DNA of 64,000 nt from an uncultured Selenomonas sp. (GTDB taxonomy: Bacteria; Bacillota; Negativicutes; Selenomonadales; Selenomonadaceae). The position numbers and the translations under genes were made by a program. The stretch spans positions 165,078-229,077 of the forward strand of contig CAJPOT010000002.1 of the NCBI GenBank assembly GCA_905372355.1. Reading direction: 5' to 3'. The notes under the pieces were generated by a model, which saw only the letters and a program-made list of their open reading frames with translations, did no database searches and was not told where the DNA came from. Shown here piece after piece: positions 18,181 through 26,140 of the stretch (positions are counted from its first letter, which is position 1; the number at the start of each line of letters is the position of its first letter).

Positions 18181-18576
18181 TCAGTGGACGCGCGCGTCCT
18201 CTTCCTCTGTTTCCTCAGCGAAGCTCACGCCCTGCACATGGACATTGACTTCGACGACGGTCAGCCCCGTCATGTTCTCGATTGCCTTCTTGACATTTTC
18301 CTGCACAGCGATGGCTACATCGGGAACGCGCGCGCCGTACTTCACGATCATGTAGAGATCGACCGCCGTTTCCTTCTCGCCGACCTCGACCTTCACGCCC
18401 TTCGTGAAGCTCTTCTTGCCGAGCATTTCGGCAATGCCGCCGGCGATGCCGCCGCTCATGCCCGCGACGCCGTCAATCTCCGTCGCGGCGAGTCCCGCGA
18501 TGATGCCCACGACCTCGTCGGCGATGCGGATCGAACCGATCGCGCCCTTCTTGCTCATGCTGACTTCCTCTGCCAT
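18181..18576 (-). CDS. Asp23/Gls24 family envelope stress response protein
   Basis: 131-residue Asp23/Gls24 protein: GSIRIADEVVGIIAGLAATEIDGVAGMSGG near the N-terminus and VVEVNVHVQGVSF near the C-terminus. Homologues are abundant cytosolic proteins bound to the membrane through AmaP and induced by cell-wall stress. AAGGAGG precedes the ATG at MAEEVSMSKKG; the longer frame upstream runs through a direct repeat and is not coding. Confidence 0.92.
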   Translation of the reverse strand: MAEEVSMSKKGAIGSIRIADEVVGIIAGLAATEIDGVAGMSGGIAGGIAEMLGKKSFTKGVKVEVGEKETAVDLYMIVKYGARVPDVAIAVQENVKKAIENMTGLTVVEVNVHVQGVSFAEETEEEDARVH

Positions 18577-18592
18577 GGAAAATTCCTCCTTC

Positions 18593-18672
18593 AAAACACA
18601 TTGCACGCCGCCCTGTCGGATGGCAGATGCAGAAAACACATCGTATGCCGCCTTATCAGCATCAGATGCAAA
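18593..18672. repeat. Two imperfect 40-bp tandem repeats between efp and asp23
   Basis: The 102-bp gap contains two adjacent 40-bp copies (18593-18632 and 18633-18672). Both begin AAAACACAT and contain GCCGCC followed by CAGATGCA. No gene or clear promoter is seen. It may be a small duplicated spacer or a transcript-processing site. Confidence 0.6.
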
Positions 18673-18678
18673 AGAAAA

Positions 18679-19236
18679 TCAGGCGCGCTCGATATAGTTG
18701 CCCGTACGCGTGTCGATGCGCAGGACGTCGCCTTCATTGACGAAGAGAGGCACGCGCACGACGTAGCCCGTCTCGACTGTCGCCATCTTTGTCGCGCCCG
18801 TCGCCGTATTGCCCTTGACGCTCGGCTCACACTCCGTGACCTTGAGATTGACGGACGTCGGCAAGGTGATGCCAATGATGCGATCCTTGAATGTCTGCAG
18901 ATTGACTTCCATATTTTCCTGCAGGTAGTTCAGGGCGTCGCCGAGCTGATCCTTGCTCAGTTCCGTCTGCTCGTAGTTCTCCGTATCCATGAACGTATAC
19001 ATGCCGTCGGCTTCATAGAGGTACTGCATCTTACGCGTATCAAGACGCGCCGCAGGCATCTTTTCGTTCGGGTTGAACGTGCGCTCGACGACGGCTCCCG
19101 TCTCGACGTTCTTGATCTTCGTGCGCACGAACGCCGCACCCTTGCCCGGCTTCACATGCTGAAACTCGACAACCTGCCAAACGCCGCCGTCAATCTCGAT
19201 CGTGAGACCTGTACGAAAATCTGTGCTTGAAATCAT
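18679..19236 (-). CDS. efp: Translation elongation factor P
   Basis: 185-residue EF-P that rescues ribosomes stalled at polyproline. KPGKGAAFVRTK carries the tip lysine at residue 32. The Pro preceding that PGK loop and the overall length match bacterial EF-P. No epmA/epmB or other modification gene is visible in the window, so whether the lysine is modified is unknown. It follows pepP by 18 bp, the common pepP-efp pairing. Confidence 0.96.
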   Translation of the reverse strand: MISSTDFRTGLTIEIDGGVWQVVEFQHVKPGKGAAFVRTKIKNVETGAVVERTFNPNEKMPAARLDTRKMQYLYEADGMYTFMDTENYEQTELSKDQLGDALNYLQENMEVNLQTFKDRIIGITLPTSVNLKVTECEPSVKGNTATGATKMATVETGYVVRVPLFVNEGDVLRIDTRTGNYIERA

Positions 19237-19254
19237 TTGTAGCCCTCCAGTAAC

Positions 19255-20340
19255 CTATCCTTGCGTTATCTCAATCAGGTGCTTTGCCGCCTTCGTCAGC
19301 GGCACGCCGCCCCGCTCCTCCAGGAGCACCGTATCCTCGATGCGCAATCCGCCCCAGCCCGGCAGATAGACGCCTGGCTCGACCGTGACGACCGTGCCTT
19401 TCGCAAGATGCTCCGCCTTGCTCTTCGGCGACAGGCGAGGCTCCTCGTGAATCTCCAGGCCGACGCTGTGACCGAGTCCATGACCGAAGTTCTCGCCATA
19501 GCCCTCCTGCGTGAGGAAATCGCGCACGATTCGGTCAGCCTCTTTGCCTGAGATTCCGACATAGAGACTCTTTACGCCGAGGATCTGCGCCTCAAGCACC
19601 GTGTGGTAAAGTTCCCTGTGCTTTTCGGACGCTTCGCCCAAGACGACGGTGCGCGTGATATCGGAATGATACCCTTGGTAAACAGCACCATAGTCCATTG
19701 TAACAAATTCGCCCGCAACAAGCAACTTTTCTGATGCAGTTCCATGCGGCAGGCTGCCGCGCACGCCCGATGCCACGATCGTCGTGAAGGCGAGACGTTC
19801 CGATCCATGCTCGCGCATGAACGCCTCCAGATGCGCGGCAACCGCACGCTCCGAGATGCCGGGGCGCAGGAACTGCAGCACGTCGTCGAACGCGCGGTCG
19901 CTGATCTCCACGGCTTTTCTCAGGCAGGCAATCTCCTCGGCGTCCTTGACCTCGCGCAGCGGCTCAAGCGCAAGGCTGATGAAATTTTCCTCTGGCCAAG
20001 AAGGCAAGAGCTTCCGAAACGCTTGGAACGTATCAAAGGAGACATCTCTTCCCTCGAAGCCCAGCGAGCGGCAGCCAAGCTCCTGCACCGCCTTCGCCGC
20101 CTGCTGCCAAAGCCCAGCCTTCTGCTCGACGACCTCGAAAGCGGTTTCTGCCTTCGCCTGCTCCATATAGCGAAAATCCGTGAGCAGCAATTCGCGCTCC
20201 GCCGTGATGAGGAGAAGCGAGTCGTCGCCCGTAAAGCCGCTGAAGTAGCGCAGATTCACGATCTTGCTCACGAGCATCGCCTCGACGCCCTTCTCCTTCA
20301 TGAGGGTGCGCAGACGCTCTACGCGCTTTTCCGTGCTCAT
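19255..20340 (-). CDS. pepP: Xaa-Pro aminopeptidase (M24 family)
   Basis: 361-residue pita-bread metallopeptidase removing N-terminal residues before proline. Metal-ligand segments are visible: [17 protein letters not shown] (two Asp), [17 protein letters not shown] (His and Glu) and [18 protein letters not shown] (Glu). An N-terminal creatinase-like domain precedes. Length fits the short YqhT type. The ATG overlaps the aroQ stop by 4 bases. Confidence 0.94.
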   Translation of the reverse strand: MSTEKRVERLRTLMKEKGVEAMLVSKIVNLRYFSGFTGDDSLLLITAERELLLTDFRYMEQAKAETAFEVVEQKAGLWQQAAKAVQELGCRSLGFEGRDVSFDTFQAFRKLLPSWPEENFISLALEPLREVKDAEEIACLRKAVEISDRAFDDVLQFLRPGISERAVAAHLEAFMREHGSERLAFTTIVASGVRGSLPHGTASEKLLVAGEFVTMDYGAVYQGYHSDITRTVVLGEASEKHRELYHTVLEAQILGVKSLYVGISGKEADRIVRDFLTQEGYGENFGHGLGHSVGLEIHEEPRLSPKSKAEHLAKGTVVTVEPGVYLPGWGGLRIEDTVLLEERGGVPLTKAAKHLIEITQG

Positions 20341-20795
20341 CGCCTCGCCCCCTTCTCCTTCGCTTTGAGCTTCATCAAAGTGATTTCGAGCGCCCCCAGA
20401 TAGCTCTCCGCACCGAAGCCCGCAACCTGTCCCATGACGACGGGCGCGATCACCGACGTATGGCGGAACTCCTCGCGCCGATGGATGTTCGACAGATGAA
20501 TCTCGATGACGGGCACGGAAACGGCGGCGATCGCATCACGCAGAGCGATGCTGTAGTGCGTGAAAGCGGCGGCGTTCAGCAAGATGAAGTCCGCACTGCC
20601 CTCGGCATCCTGCACGGCATCGACGAGCGCCCCCTCATGATTCGACTGAAAGAACTCGATTGCCGCACCCGCTTTTGCCGCACGCTCCCGCAGCACCTCG
20701 TTGATGTCCGCAAGCGTCGCAGCCCCGTAGATTTCCGGCTCACGCTTTCCGAGAAGATTGAGATTCGGACCGTTCAGCACCAAAATTTTCGACAA
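20337..20795 (-). CDS. aroQ: Type II 3-dehydroquinate dehydratase
   Basis: 152-residue dodecameric shikimate-pathway enzyme. Motifs: [17 protein letters not shown] (lid Arg and catalytic Tyr), [24 protein letters not shown] and [17 protein letters not shown]. The TTG at 20795 was chosen because GGGGGAG lies at normal distance and the product then starts (M)[10 protein letters not shown] like its family. An upstream ATG would overlap acyP. Confidence 0.94.
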   Translation of the reverse strand: MSKILVLNGPNLNLLGKREPEIYGAATLADINEVLRERAAKAGAAIEFFQSNHEGALVDAVQDAEGSADFILLNAAAFTHYSIALRDAIAAVSVPVIEIHLSNIHRREEFRHTSVIAPVVMGQVAGFGAESYLGALEITLMKLKAKEKGARR

Positions 20796-20824
20796 GATTT
20801 CTCCCCCCGTCGTTTCCATCTTCA

Positions 20825-21115
20825 TTAATAGCGAATCACAAAATCCTGCTCATCCGCCGTTTCCCGCGCCTCCGTGACAAGACCGCTGACACGGATGTAG
20901 CCGTTGCCCTGCCAAATCCTGTTCCAAAGCGCCTCGACAGCCTCGGCTTGACCCTGCACCTCCATCGTGACGGAGCCGTCCTCCATGTTGCGCACCCAGC
21001 CGCAAAGGCCAAGCTCCAGCGCATTCTGCTGCACGAAGAAGCGAAAGCCGACGCCCTGCACGCGCCCCTCGGCTCTGGCAAAGAAGCGCACATTTTCCTT
21101 TTCCATCACATTCAT
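20825..21115 (-). CDS. acyP: Acylphosphatase
   Basis: 96-residue ferredoxin-like enzyme hydrolysing carboxyl-phosphate bonds such as acetyl phosphate. The phosphate-binding loop with catalytic Arg is [11 protein letters not shown], and the catalytic Asn is in [10 protein letters not shown]. It overlaps the U32 gene stop by 4 bases. Confidence 0.93.
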   Translation of the reverse strand: MNVMEKENVRFFARAEGRVQGVGFRFFVQQNALELGLCGWVRNMEDGSVTMEVQGQAEAVEALWNRIWQGNGYIRVSGLVTEARETADEQDFVIRY

Positions 21116-22338
21116 CCTTTCTCCCTGCAGCGGCGCAGGATGGCATACTCCTCAACGGGCTGCTCCATGTGCATACGCACGATCTGCTGCGCATGAGCTG
21201 CCGTCGAAACAGGCTCGCCCACCTCGTCCCTCATCTCTGCCAGGCGCTGGCAGAACGTCTCGCGCGTGGGCTGGAACACTTCGATCTCCTGTCCGACCTT
21301 CATATTGTTGCGCTGCTCGACCGTCGCCATGCGCGTCCTTTCATCGTAATGGCGCACGAGTCCGATGAAATCCGCCGTCTGCTCGTACGAAGCGCTCGCA
21401 TAGATCTGGTCGCCCCCATCGGGCACATGATCGAAGAAGCCGCTCGTGTAGATGCGGTGCGATACCTTCTGCAGCTCTTCGAGCCAAGAATCGCGCAGAT
21501 GGAACATACGCCCCTCATCATAGGCGGCGTCGATCGCCTCGCGGTAGACCTTCGTGACGCTCGCCGCATAGTGGACGCTCTTCATGCGCCCCTCGATCTT
21601 CAAGCTGTCGAGTCCCATGGCGCAAAGCTCGGGCAAAAAAGGCAAGAGGCACAAGTCCTTGGAATTCATGATGTAGGTGCCGCGCTCGTCCTCCTCAATG
21701 GGAAAAACCTCGCCGGGACGACTCTCTTCCACAAGCCCGTAGCGCCAGCGGCACGCCTGCGCACACGCGCCGCGATTCGCATCGCGCCCCGTGAGGTAGC
21801 TGCTCAGGAGGCAGCGCCCCGAATATGATATGCACATCGCGCCGTGCACGAACATCTCCAACTCAACCGTAGAATGCGCACGGATCGCGGCGATCTCGGC
21901 ACGCGAAAGCTCGCGTGCAAGCACGACGCGCTCAGCGCCGAGTTTCTGCCAAGCGTCAACCGTTGCCCAATTCGTATTGTTCGCCTGCGTGCTGATATGG
22001 AGCGGCACAGAGGGAGCAAACTCACGCGCAAGCGAGAAGACGCCAAGGTCGGAGACGAGCAGTCCGTTGACATGCATCTCGGCGAGGAAGGAAAGATACT
22101 CCGGAAGCCTCTCCAAATCCGCATTGTGTGCGAAGATATTGAGCGTCACATAGACCTTTCTGCCAAGCGCATGGGCAAAACGCACGCCTTCTTCCATCTC
22201 CGACTCGCTGAAGTTGCCGCCGAAAGCGCGCAGTCCGAAGCTCTTGCCGCCCAGATATACGGCATCCGCACCATAGATAAGCGCCATCTTGAGCTTCTCC
22301 AAGTTGCCCGCGGGGGAAAGAAGCTCCGGCTTTTTCAT
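21112..22338 (-). CDS. U32-family protein, TrhP type (tRNA uridine hydroxylation)
   Basis: 408-residue U32 protein closest in layout to TrhP (YegQ/YrrO), required for 5-hydroxyuridine at tRNA position 34. It has ELLSPAGNLEKLKMA and GADAVYLGGKSFGLRA. The ligand-like cysteines are in CISYSGRCLLSS, RGACAQACRW and a later Cys. The ATG at MKKPELLSPAG follows CAGGTG; the upstream extension is rich in odd residues and is unlikely to be translated. Together with the 828-residue U32 protein, this array encodes two predicted RNA-hydroxylation factors. Function is inferred from family. Confidence 0.86.
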   Translation of the reverse strand: MKKPELLSPAGNLEKLKMALIYGADAVYLGGKSFGLRAFGGNFSESEMEEGVRFAHALGRKVYVTLNIFAHNADLERLPEYLSFLAEMHVNGLLVSDLGVFSLAREFAPSVPLHISTQANNTNWATVDAWQKLGAERVVLARELSRAEIAAIRAHSTVELEMFVHGAMCISYSGRCLLSSYLTGRDANRGACAQACRWRYGLVEESRPGEVFPIEEDERGTYIMNSKDLCLLPFLPELCAMGLDSLKIEGRMKSVHYAASVTKVYREAIDAAYDEGRMFHLRDSWLEELQKVSHRIYTSGFFDHVPDGGDQIYASASYEQTADFIGLVRHYDERTRMATVEQRNNMKVGQEIEVFQPTRETFCQRLAEMRDEVGEPVSTAAHAQQIVRMHMEQPVEEYAILRRCREKG

Positions 22339-22389
22339 GCACCTGTCGCCTGCGCGGCAAGACGGGGCACGATTTTCCGTCAAATTCAT

Positions 22390-23637
22390 CTAGCGCACCT
22401 TCTGCACGATGGCGTCGTGCTCCTCGTATGTATGGGAATAATAGTTATGCCCCTCCCTGTCCGCGACGAAATAGAGGTAGTCCGTATCCGCCGGCCAGAG
22501 CACAGCCTCGATGGACGCCGTGCCGGGATTGGCGACGGGGCCGGGCGGCAGTCCTCGGTGCTGGTAGGTGTTGTACGGCGAATCCATCTCCGTGTCCTTG
22601 AGCGTCACATCCTCCTTCGGCGCATCGAGCAGGTACTGCAGTGTCGCATCTGACTGCAGCGGCATACCGATGGCGAGCCGCTTCAAGAGAACCTGCGCGA
22701 TGATTGCGCGGTCTTCCTCGTAGCGCGCTTCCTTCTCCACGAGCGAAGCAAGAATGATCAGCTCATAGATGCTCAGATTTTCCTCCTTTGCACGCTCGCG
22801 CATCTTTCGCGTGAGCCGCTGGTCAAAATCGCGCGACATCATCGAGAGGATGCCGTCGACCGTGATGTCGCCGTCGACCTCATACGTATCGGGGAAAAGA
22901 AAACCCTCGGCATAGTAGCGCGCCTTGTCGTCCTTTTCTATATAATCGTAGGGCGCATAATGCTTCGCCGCCTTCAGGAACTCCTCCTTTTTCACGACGC
23001 CCTTCGCATCGAGGCGCTTGGCGATGTCCTCGACGGTGAAGCCCTCGGGAATCGTAAAGCGCACCTGCACCGTCTGTCCTTCAACCAAGGCCTGCAGCAC
23101 ATCGCGCGGCTCCATGTTCGTATGGAGCGCATACGTGCCGACCTTGAAAGCGCCGTCCGCGCCGTTCATCTTCGCCGCCAGCCAGAATTTGAAGCGACTG
23201 CGTATGACGCCGCGCTTTTCGAGCATTCCTGCCACATCATCGGCGCTCATGCCTGTGCGAACCGTGACATAGACGTCTTTCTGCTCCTCTGAGACAGGCG
23301 TCGCCGGCGAAAGAGCGTAAGAAAAGAGCCCGAACAGCAAGAAAAAAAGAAGCGCAGGCGGCAAAATGTACTTTTTCATATATCCCGTCCAATCTTCCGG
23401 CGGAAAGCGGCGCAATTCCTCGAAGGAAAGGCTCTTCGCCCACGAGAGGAATATTTCCTGCACCCACACCACGCAGACGAGGAAAAGCGCCAGAGCCTTG
23501 CCAAGATATGCCAAAGCTGCAGTTCCGAGACTCTTTCCCGCCTTATCTTTCTCAGGTGAATCAGAAAGCATCCCCTTGAAGCGCTCGACCCACGGCGCAA
23601 GAAAATCCGGCAGCCGCAAAAAAACATCCCCTTCCAT
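22390..23637 (-). CDS. mltG: Endolytic murein transglycosylase MltG
   Basis: 415-residue YceG-like lytic transglycosylase that cuts nascent glycan strands. The catalytic region has LASLVEKEARYEEDRA (essential Glu), SDATLQYLL and YNTYQHRGLPPGPVANPG. It differs from the usual architecture: about 110 residues precede the extracytoplasmic domain, with two hydrophobic stretches (roughly residues 37-65 and 92-113) rather than a single N-terminal anchor. The promoter TTGTAA-17-TATAAT lies just upstream, so it heads the 23-kb minus-strand array. Confidence 0.92.
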   Translation of the reverse strand: MEGDVFLRLPDFLAPWVERFKGMLSDSPEKDKAGKSLGTAALAYLGKALALFLVCVVWVQEIFLSWAKSLSFEELRRFPPEDWTGYMKKYILPPALLFFLLFGLFSYALSPATPVSEEQKDVYVTVRTGMSADDVAGMLEKRGVIRSRFKFWLAAKMNGADGAFKVGTYALHTNMEPRDVLQALVEGQTVQVRFTIPEGFTVEDIAKRLDAKGVVKKEEFLKAAKHYAPYDYIEKDDKARYYAEGFLFPDTYEVDGDITVDGILSMMSRDFDQRLTRKMRERAKEENLSIYELIILASLVEKEARYEEDRAIIAQVLLKRLAIGMPLQSDATLQYLLDAPKEDVTLKDTEMDSPYNTYQHRGLPPGPVANPGTASIEAVLWPADTDYLYFVADREGHNYYSHTYEEHDAIVQKVR

Positions 23638-23652
23638 TCTATTTCCAATCCC

Positions 23653-23681
23653 ATTATACGCAATACCCGTGAAAATTACAA
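23653..23681 (-). promoter_or_regulatory. Sigma-70-type promoter upstream of mltG
   Basis: On the minus strand TTGTAA, a 17-bp spacer and a perfect TATAAT end 15 bp before the mltG start codon. It is the only strong promoter seen for the following co-oriented array, though internal promoters are likely. Confidence 0.65.
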
Positions 23682-23871
23682 CAGGCATAGAAAAGGGCTC
23701 TTTGTCAAGAGTTACGGTGAATTTTTTTCAAAATAGTTTATGCGATTTTGGATCGGCGAGCTTGGCGGGCTTTGTTGTTCAGCAGGAATATGATGCGGCG
23801 ACTTGATTTCCTGCGGTCATTTTAGCTTCCTCCTTGTTGACTGCTTTGATGGAATCCGTTACCATAGGTTC

Positions 23872-23942
23872 ATAAGAGGCAGTTCCTCTCAGCTGTAGGT
23901 GGCTTTTGTCAACAGGCTGGGTTTGAAGGGAACTGTCTTTTT
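23872..23942 (+). ncRNA. Putative small structured RNA, unit 1 (type A)
   Basis: Promoter TTGACT (23837-23842), 17-bp spacer, TACCAT (23860-23865). CAGTTCC (23880-23886) pairs with GGGAACTG (23928-23935), with an inner CAGCTGT/ACAGGCTG stem, then TCTTTTT. It shares its core with unit 5, and the outer stem differs by compensatory changes. On the minus strand the same DNA reads as the tail of a phage-type protein remnant. Confidence 0.5.
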
Positions 23943-24036
23943 CATTGGCGGCTTCACGAGCCGCAGCGGCCTTGTATTCTTCTTCTTTTTGCAGTTTGAA
24001 CTTGACAAGATCTTCTTCGGTCTTTATACTAGAACC

Positions 24037-24118
24037 AAAGAGGTCAAAGAACCTTTTACCCTCCATGGGCAATTGAAGCCTGGCGGACTGGTAAAAGTTC
24101 TTGGCCTTTCTTTTATTT
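24037..24118 (+). ncRNA. Putative small structured RNA, unit 2 (type B, embedded in MuF-C remnant)
   Basis: Promoter TTGACA (24002-24007), 17 bp, TATACT (24025-24030). AAGAACC-TTTTAC pairs with GTAAAAGTTCTT (hairpin 24047-24102, one bulged C). The core GGGCAATTGAAGCC corresponds to GGGG-AATTGGA-CCCC of the other type B units. A T-rich run follows (24107-24118). The promoter and hairpin are antisense to the LQLP...IKTEEDLVK peptide of the remnant, so the two coding interpretations overlap base for base. Confidence 0.5.
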
Positions 24119-24474
24119 ACATACAGCGTGCTCCCTCCCATTACGTTATTGATATACCATACATGATCTGTACTTCTTGTCCTCCCGCTTCCATAACCGC
24201 GCCCATAGATCGATGTGATAATATGTGTTTTTCCCTGCCTTTTACGGCTTCCAAGTCCAAGGGAACAATTATATCCACCCCTTGATTATCCTTTAAGTCA
24301 AGAGCTAAAACTATGCGATTGGAGACGGTATGAGACTTGAAGATCATCATTGGCTCTGCCATCGCCGCAGGTATCTTTTTTAATATTTCTTCTGACATGT
24401 CCTTATGCTTTACTTGAATGTGTTCTAGGCACGAAATTATTGCTCCGAGGAATAATTTTTGATATAATGCGACG

Positions 24475-24548
24475 TAGTTAAAGCATCGACGAGCACAAGC
24501 CCCACACCTCGCGCAGAGGTAGTGTGCTTGGCTTGATCGGTGCTTTTT
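24475..24548 (+). ncRNA. Putative small structured RNA, unit 3 (type C)
   Basis: Promoter TTGCTC (24440-24445), 17 bp, perfect TATAAT (24463-24468). AAGCATCGA (24481-24489) pairs with TCGGTGCTT (24537-24545) in nine of nine positions (one T-G). An inner CAAGCC/GGCTTG stem and an ACCTC-GCGCA-GAGGT hairpin follow, then TTTTT. Sequence is unlike the other types but the architecture is identical. Confidence 0.5.
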
Positions 24549-24587
24549 CGTGTTGACAAACTCCTCTTCTTCGGCTATCTTATAGCT

Positions 24588-24660
24588 AAGGAAGCTGTTC
24601 GTTTGCTCTTCCAGGGAGAATTGGACTCCGGCGGATGTGAGAAACAGGGCAGCTTTTCCT
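24588..24660 (+). ncRNA. Putative small structured RNA, unit 4 (type B)
   Basis: Promoter TTGACA (24553-24558), 17 bp, TATCTT (24576-24581). AGCTGTTC (24593-24600) pairs with GGGCAGCT (24647-24654), continued by GTTT-CTC with GAG-AAAC. The inner loop GGAG-AATTGGA-CTCC followed by GGCGG is the conserved type B core. TTTTCCTTT follows. Confidence 0.5.
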
Positions 24661-24709
24661 TTATGACCTTCTTGTTGACTTTTCCTATAAACTTTGCTAT
24701 CGTAGCCCT

Positions 24710-24780
24710 TTAAAGGAGCGTTCCTCTCAGCTGTAGGTGGCTTTCGTCATCAGGCTGGGTTTGAAGGGAACGCCTCTTTC
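24710..24780 (+). ncRNA. Putative small structured RNA, unit 5 (type A)
   Basis: Promoter TTGACT (24675-24680), 17 bp, TATCGT (24698-24703). GCGTTCC (24718-24724) pairs with GGGAACGC (24766-24773). The internal sequence CTCAGCTGTAGGTGGCTTT is nearly identical to unit 1, while the outermost base pairs are changed on both sides (CA/TG there, GC/GC here). TCTTTC follows. Confidence 0.5.
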
Positions 24781-24903
24781 GTCAAAGCATCTAAGAATTG
24801 CCTCCGTCAGGGGAATCGCCCCTTTCCGATCGCACTCCTTGGATGCTTTTTATATGTCGGATGTTCCATTGACAAAATCCCTTTCTGTCCTTATACTTTG
24901 CAT

Positions 24904-24974
24904 TAAGAAGTCTGCTGTTTTCAGCTGCCATGGGGAATTGGACCCCGGCGGGAGCTGAAAACGGCAGATTTTTA
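24904..24974 (+). ncRNA. Putative small structured RNA, unit 6 (type B)
   Basis: Promoter TTGACA (24869-24874), 17 bp, TATACT (24892-24897). TCTGCTGTTTTCAGCT pairs with AGCTGAAAACGGCAGA in all 16 positions (one T-G), enclosing GCC-GGGG-AATTGGA-CCCC-GGC, then ATTTTTATT. It is a near-identical direct duplicate of unit 7, about 117 bp away, so it duplicated recently. Confidence 0.55.
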
Positions 24975-25020
24975 TTATATCGATATTGACAAAATCCCTT
25001 TTCGTCTTTATACTTTGCAT

Positions 25021-25091
25021 TAAGAAGTCTGCTGTTTTCGGCTGCCAGGGGGAATTGGACCCCGGCGGGAGCTGAAAACGGCAGCTTTTTA
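25021..25091 (+). ncRNA. Putative small structured RNA, unit 7 (type B)
   Basis: Promoter TTGACA (24986-24991), 17 bp, TATACT (25009-25014). Hairpin 25029-25084 is closed by CTGCTGTTTTC/GAAAACGGCAG, with the GGGG-AATTGGA-CCCC core, followed by CTTTTTATT, a textbook intrinsic terminator. Differs from unit 6 at only a few positions. Confidence 0.55.
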
Positions 25092-25136
25092 TTGGTCGAT
25101 ATTGACAAAAGCCGCTTGTGTCTTTATACTTTGCTT

Positions 25137-25210
25137 ATGAGGTAGCTCGTTTCTTTCCCCAGGGAGAATTGCACTCCGGCGGATCGGGAGAAACGGGCAG
25201 CTTTTTCTTT
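25137..25210 (+). ncRNA. Putative small structured RNA, unit 8 (type B)
   Basis: Promoter TTGACA (25102-25107), 17 bp, TATACT (25125-25130). AGCT...GTTTCTTTCC pairs with GGGAGAAAC...AGCT (hairpin 25144-25202). The core is GGAG-AATTGCA-CTCC-GGCGG, one loop base different from unit 4. CTTTTTCTTT follows. Confidence 0.55.
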
Positions 25211-25574
25211 ATCTGCCGCGTCCTGCATCTTCGATCGCGCGTTCGCGTGCGGCAAATTCCATCGCCCACGGCGTATCTTCGTATTCTTTTGCCGCGCCCT
25301 CGTACCAGCTCGCCCAAGCATCGACCTCGGCAAGGTCTTCGGCAGTCTCTTCATCGAAAGGCGCGAGACGCGCGAGATCGTCATAAAAGATATGCGCTGT
25401 CTCATGCAGAAAGGTGCTTTCGTCGGCTGCTTCAAAGAGGCTGAAGAGACAGCTGCCTTCTTGCAGCACGGAGAACTGTCCTTGAATCTGTCCTCGGGAT
25501 TCTTGATGTTGCTGATAGTAAGTTTTCCCGTCGGCGTCCTTGACACCGGCGAGCATTTCGCGTATAGTAATGGT

Positions 25575-25648
25575 ATCAGAGGAAGCGTTGTCTGGCCTCC
25601 CAGCAGGTGAAAGCCCTGTTGAGGTGGCAGCGCTTCCTCCTTTGTTTG
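25575..25648 (+). ncRNA. Putative small structured RNA, unit 9 (type D)
   Basis: Promoter TTGACA (25540-25545), 17 bp, TATAGT (25563-25568). GAGGAAGCG (25579-25587) pairs perfectly with CGCTTCCTC (25631-25639). Inside are a CTGGCCTC/GAGGTGGCAG stem and a CAGG-tgaaag-CCCTG hairpin, then CTTTGTTT. The promoter segment is antisense to a TIREMLAGVKD peptide in the polyvalent-protein remnant. Confidence 0.5.
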
Positions 25649-26075
25649 TATGTACATCTTCAAGAAGCACATCATACACGTTTACATCTGCTGGCATCAA
25701 AGTGATGACGCCTTCCTGTTCTTCCGCAACGATTCGGATTGTCTTCAGTTCTGTTCCTATGCGCACGGGTACATAAAATCTATGGATATGCTCGACCAGT
25801 ACTGTGCCGTGAAAGGCTTCCTTGTCGCGCGTGATACGCGCTCTGCCCATGTCGCGGCGTGAGCGACGAGGACGCTTGCGGCGCTCTTCGCCCTCGCATT
25901 GTCGCCTTGCAGCGCCTTCTCGACTGCTTCGTAGACGCGGCTGCCGTCTTTGCCGAGCAGTTCTTTCAGTTCTTCCGTCATCTGCTGTCCCGCTTTTTCT
26001 CTCTGTATCATTCTTATAGTAGAAATTTTCTGCGGCTTCCTTGACACTGGCGAAAATCTCGCGTATAGTGGTGGC

Positions 26076-26140
26076 TGTAGAAGAGTTATCTGGCTCCACA
26101 AGGGGTAAACTCCCCGCTGGGGCGTTAGCTCTTCTTTTTT
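26076..26140 (+). ncRNA. Putative small structured RNA, unit 10 (type D)
   Basis: Promoter TTGACA (26041-26046), 17 bp, TATAGT (26064-26069). AGAAGAG (26079-26085) pairs with CTCTTCT (26129-26135), with an inner GGGG-TAAACT-CCCC hairpin, then TTTTTT. Its promoter is antisense to TIREIFASVKE, paralogous to that of unit 9. Confidence 0.5.

Larger units (their letters stand above)
23779..24398 (-). pseudogene. Frameshifted remnant of a phage MuF-C-like / polyvalent-protein C-terminal domain
   Basis: Two open frames (24398-24141 and 24141-23779) read as one domain if a frameshift near 24141 is bridged. The first has EEILKKIPAAMAEPMMIFKS and ends IMYG; the second resumes GGSTLYVNKRKAKNFYQ, LQLP and IKTEEDLVKFK. 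That order is typical of C-terminal domains in phage minor-capsid/polyvalent proteins with nuclease-like folds; the identification is by eye. In-frame coding-like sequence (LEHIQVKHKD) continues upstream of the ATG. Plus-strand RNA units 1 and 2 lie on the opposite strand of this remnant. Confidence 0.6.

Noticed and set aside
24791-25108. A 105-codon minus-strand open frame with two copies of an SAPAGVQFP-type segment as a gene
   Set aside because: It lacks a start with a convincing ribosome-binding site and consists of duplicated RNA-unit DNA plus unrelated sequence. It is better explained by tandem copies of the tail/RNA unit.
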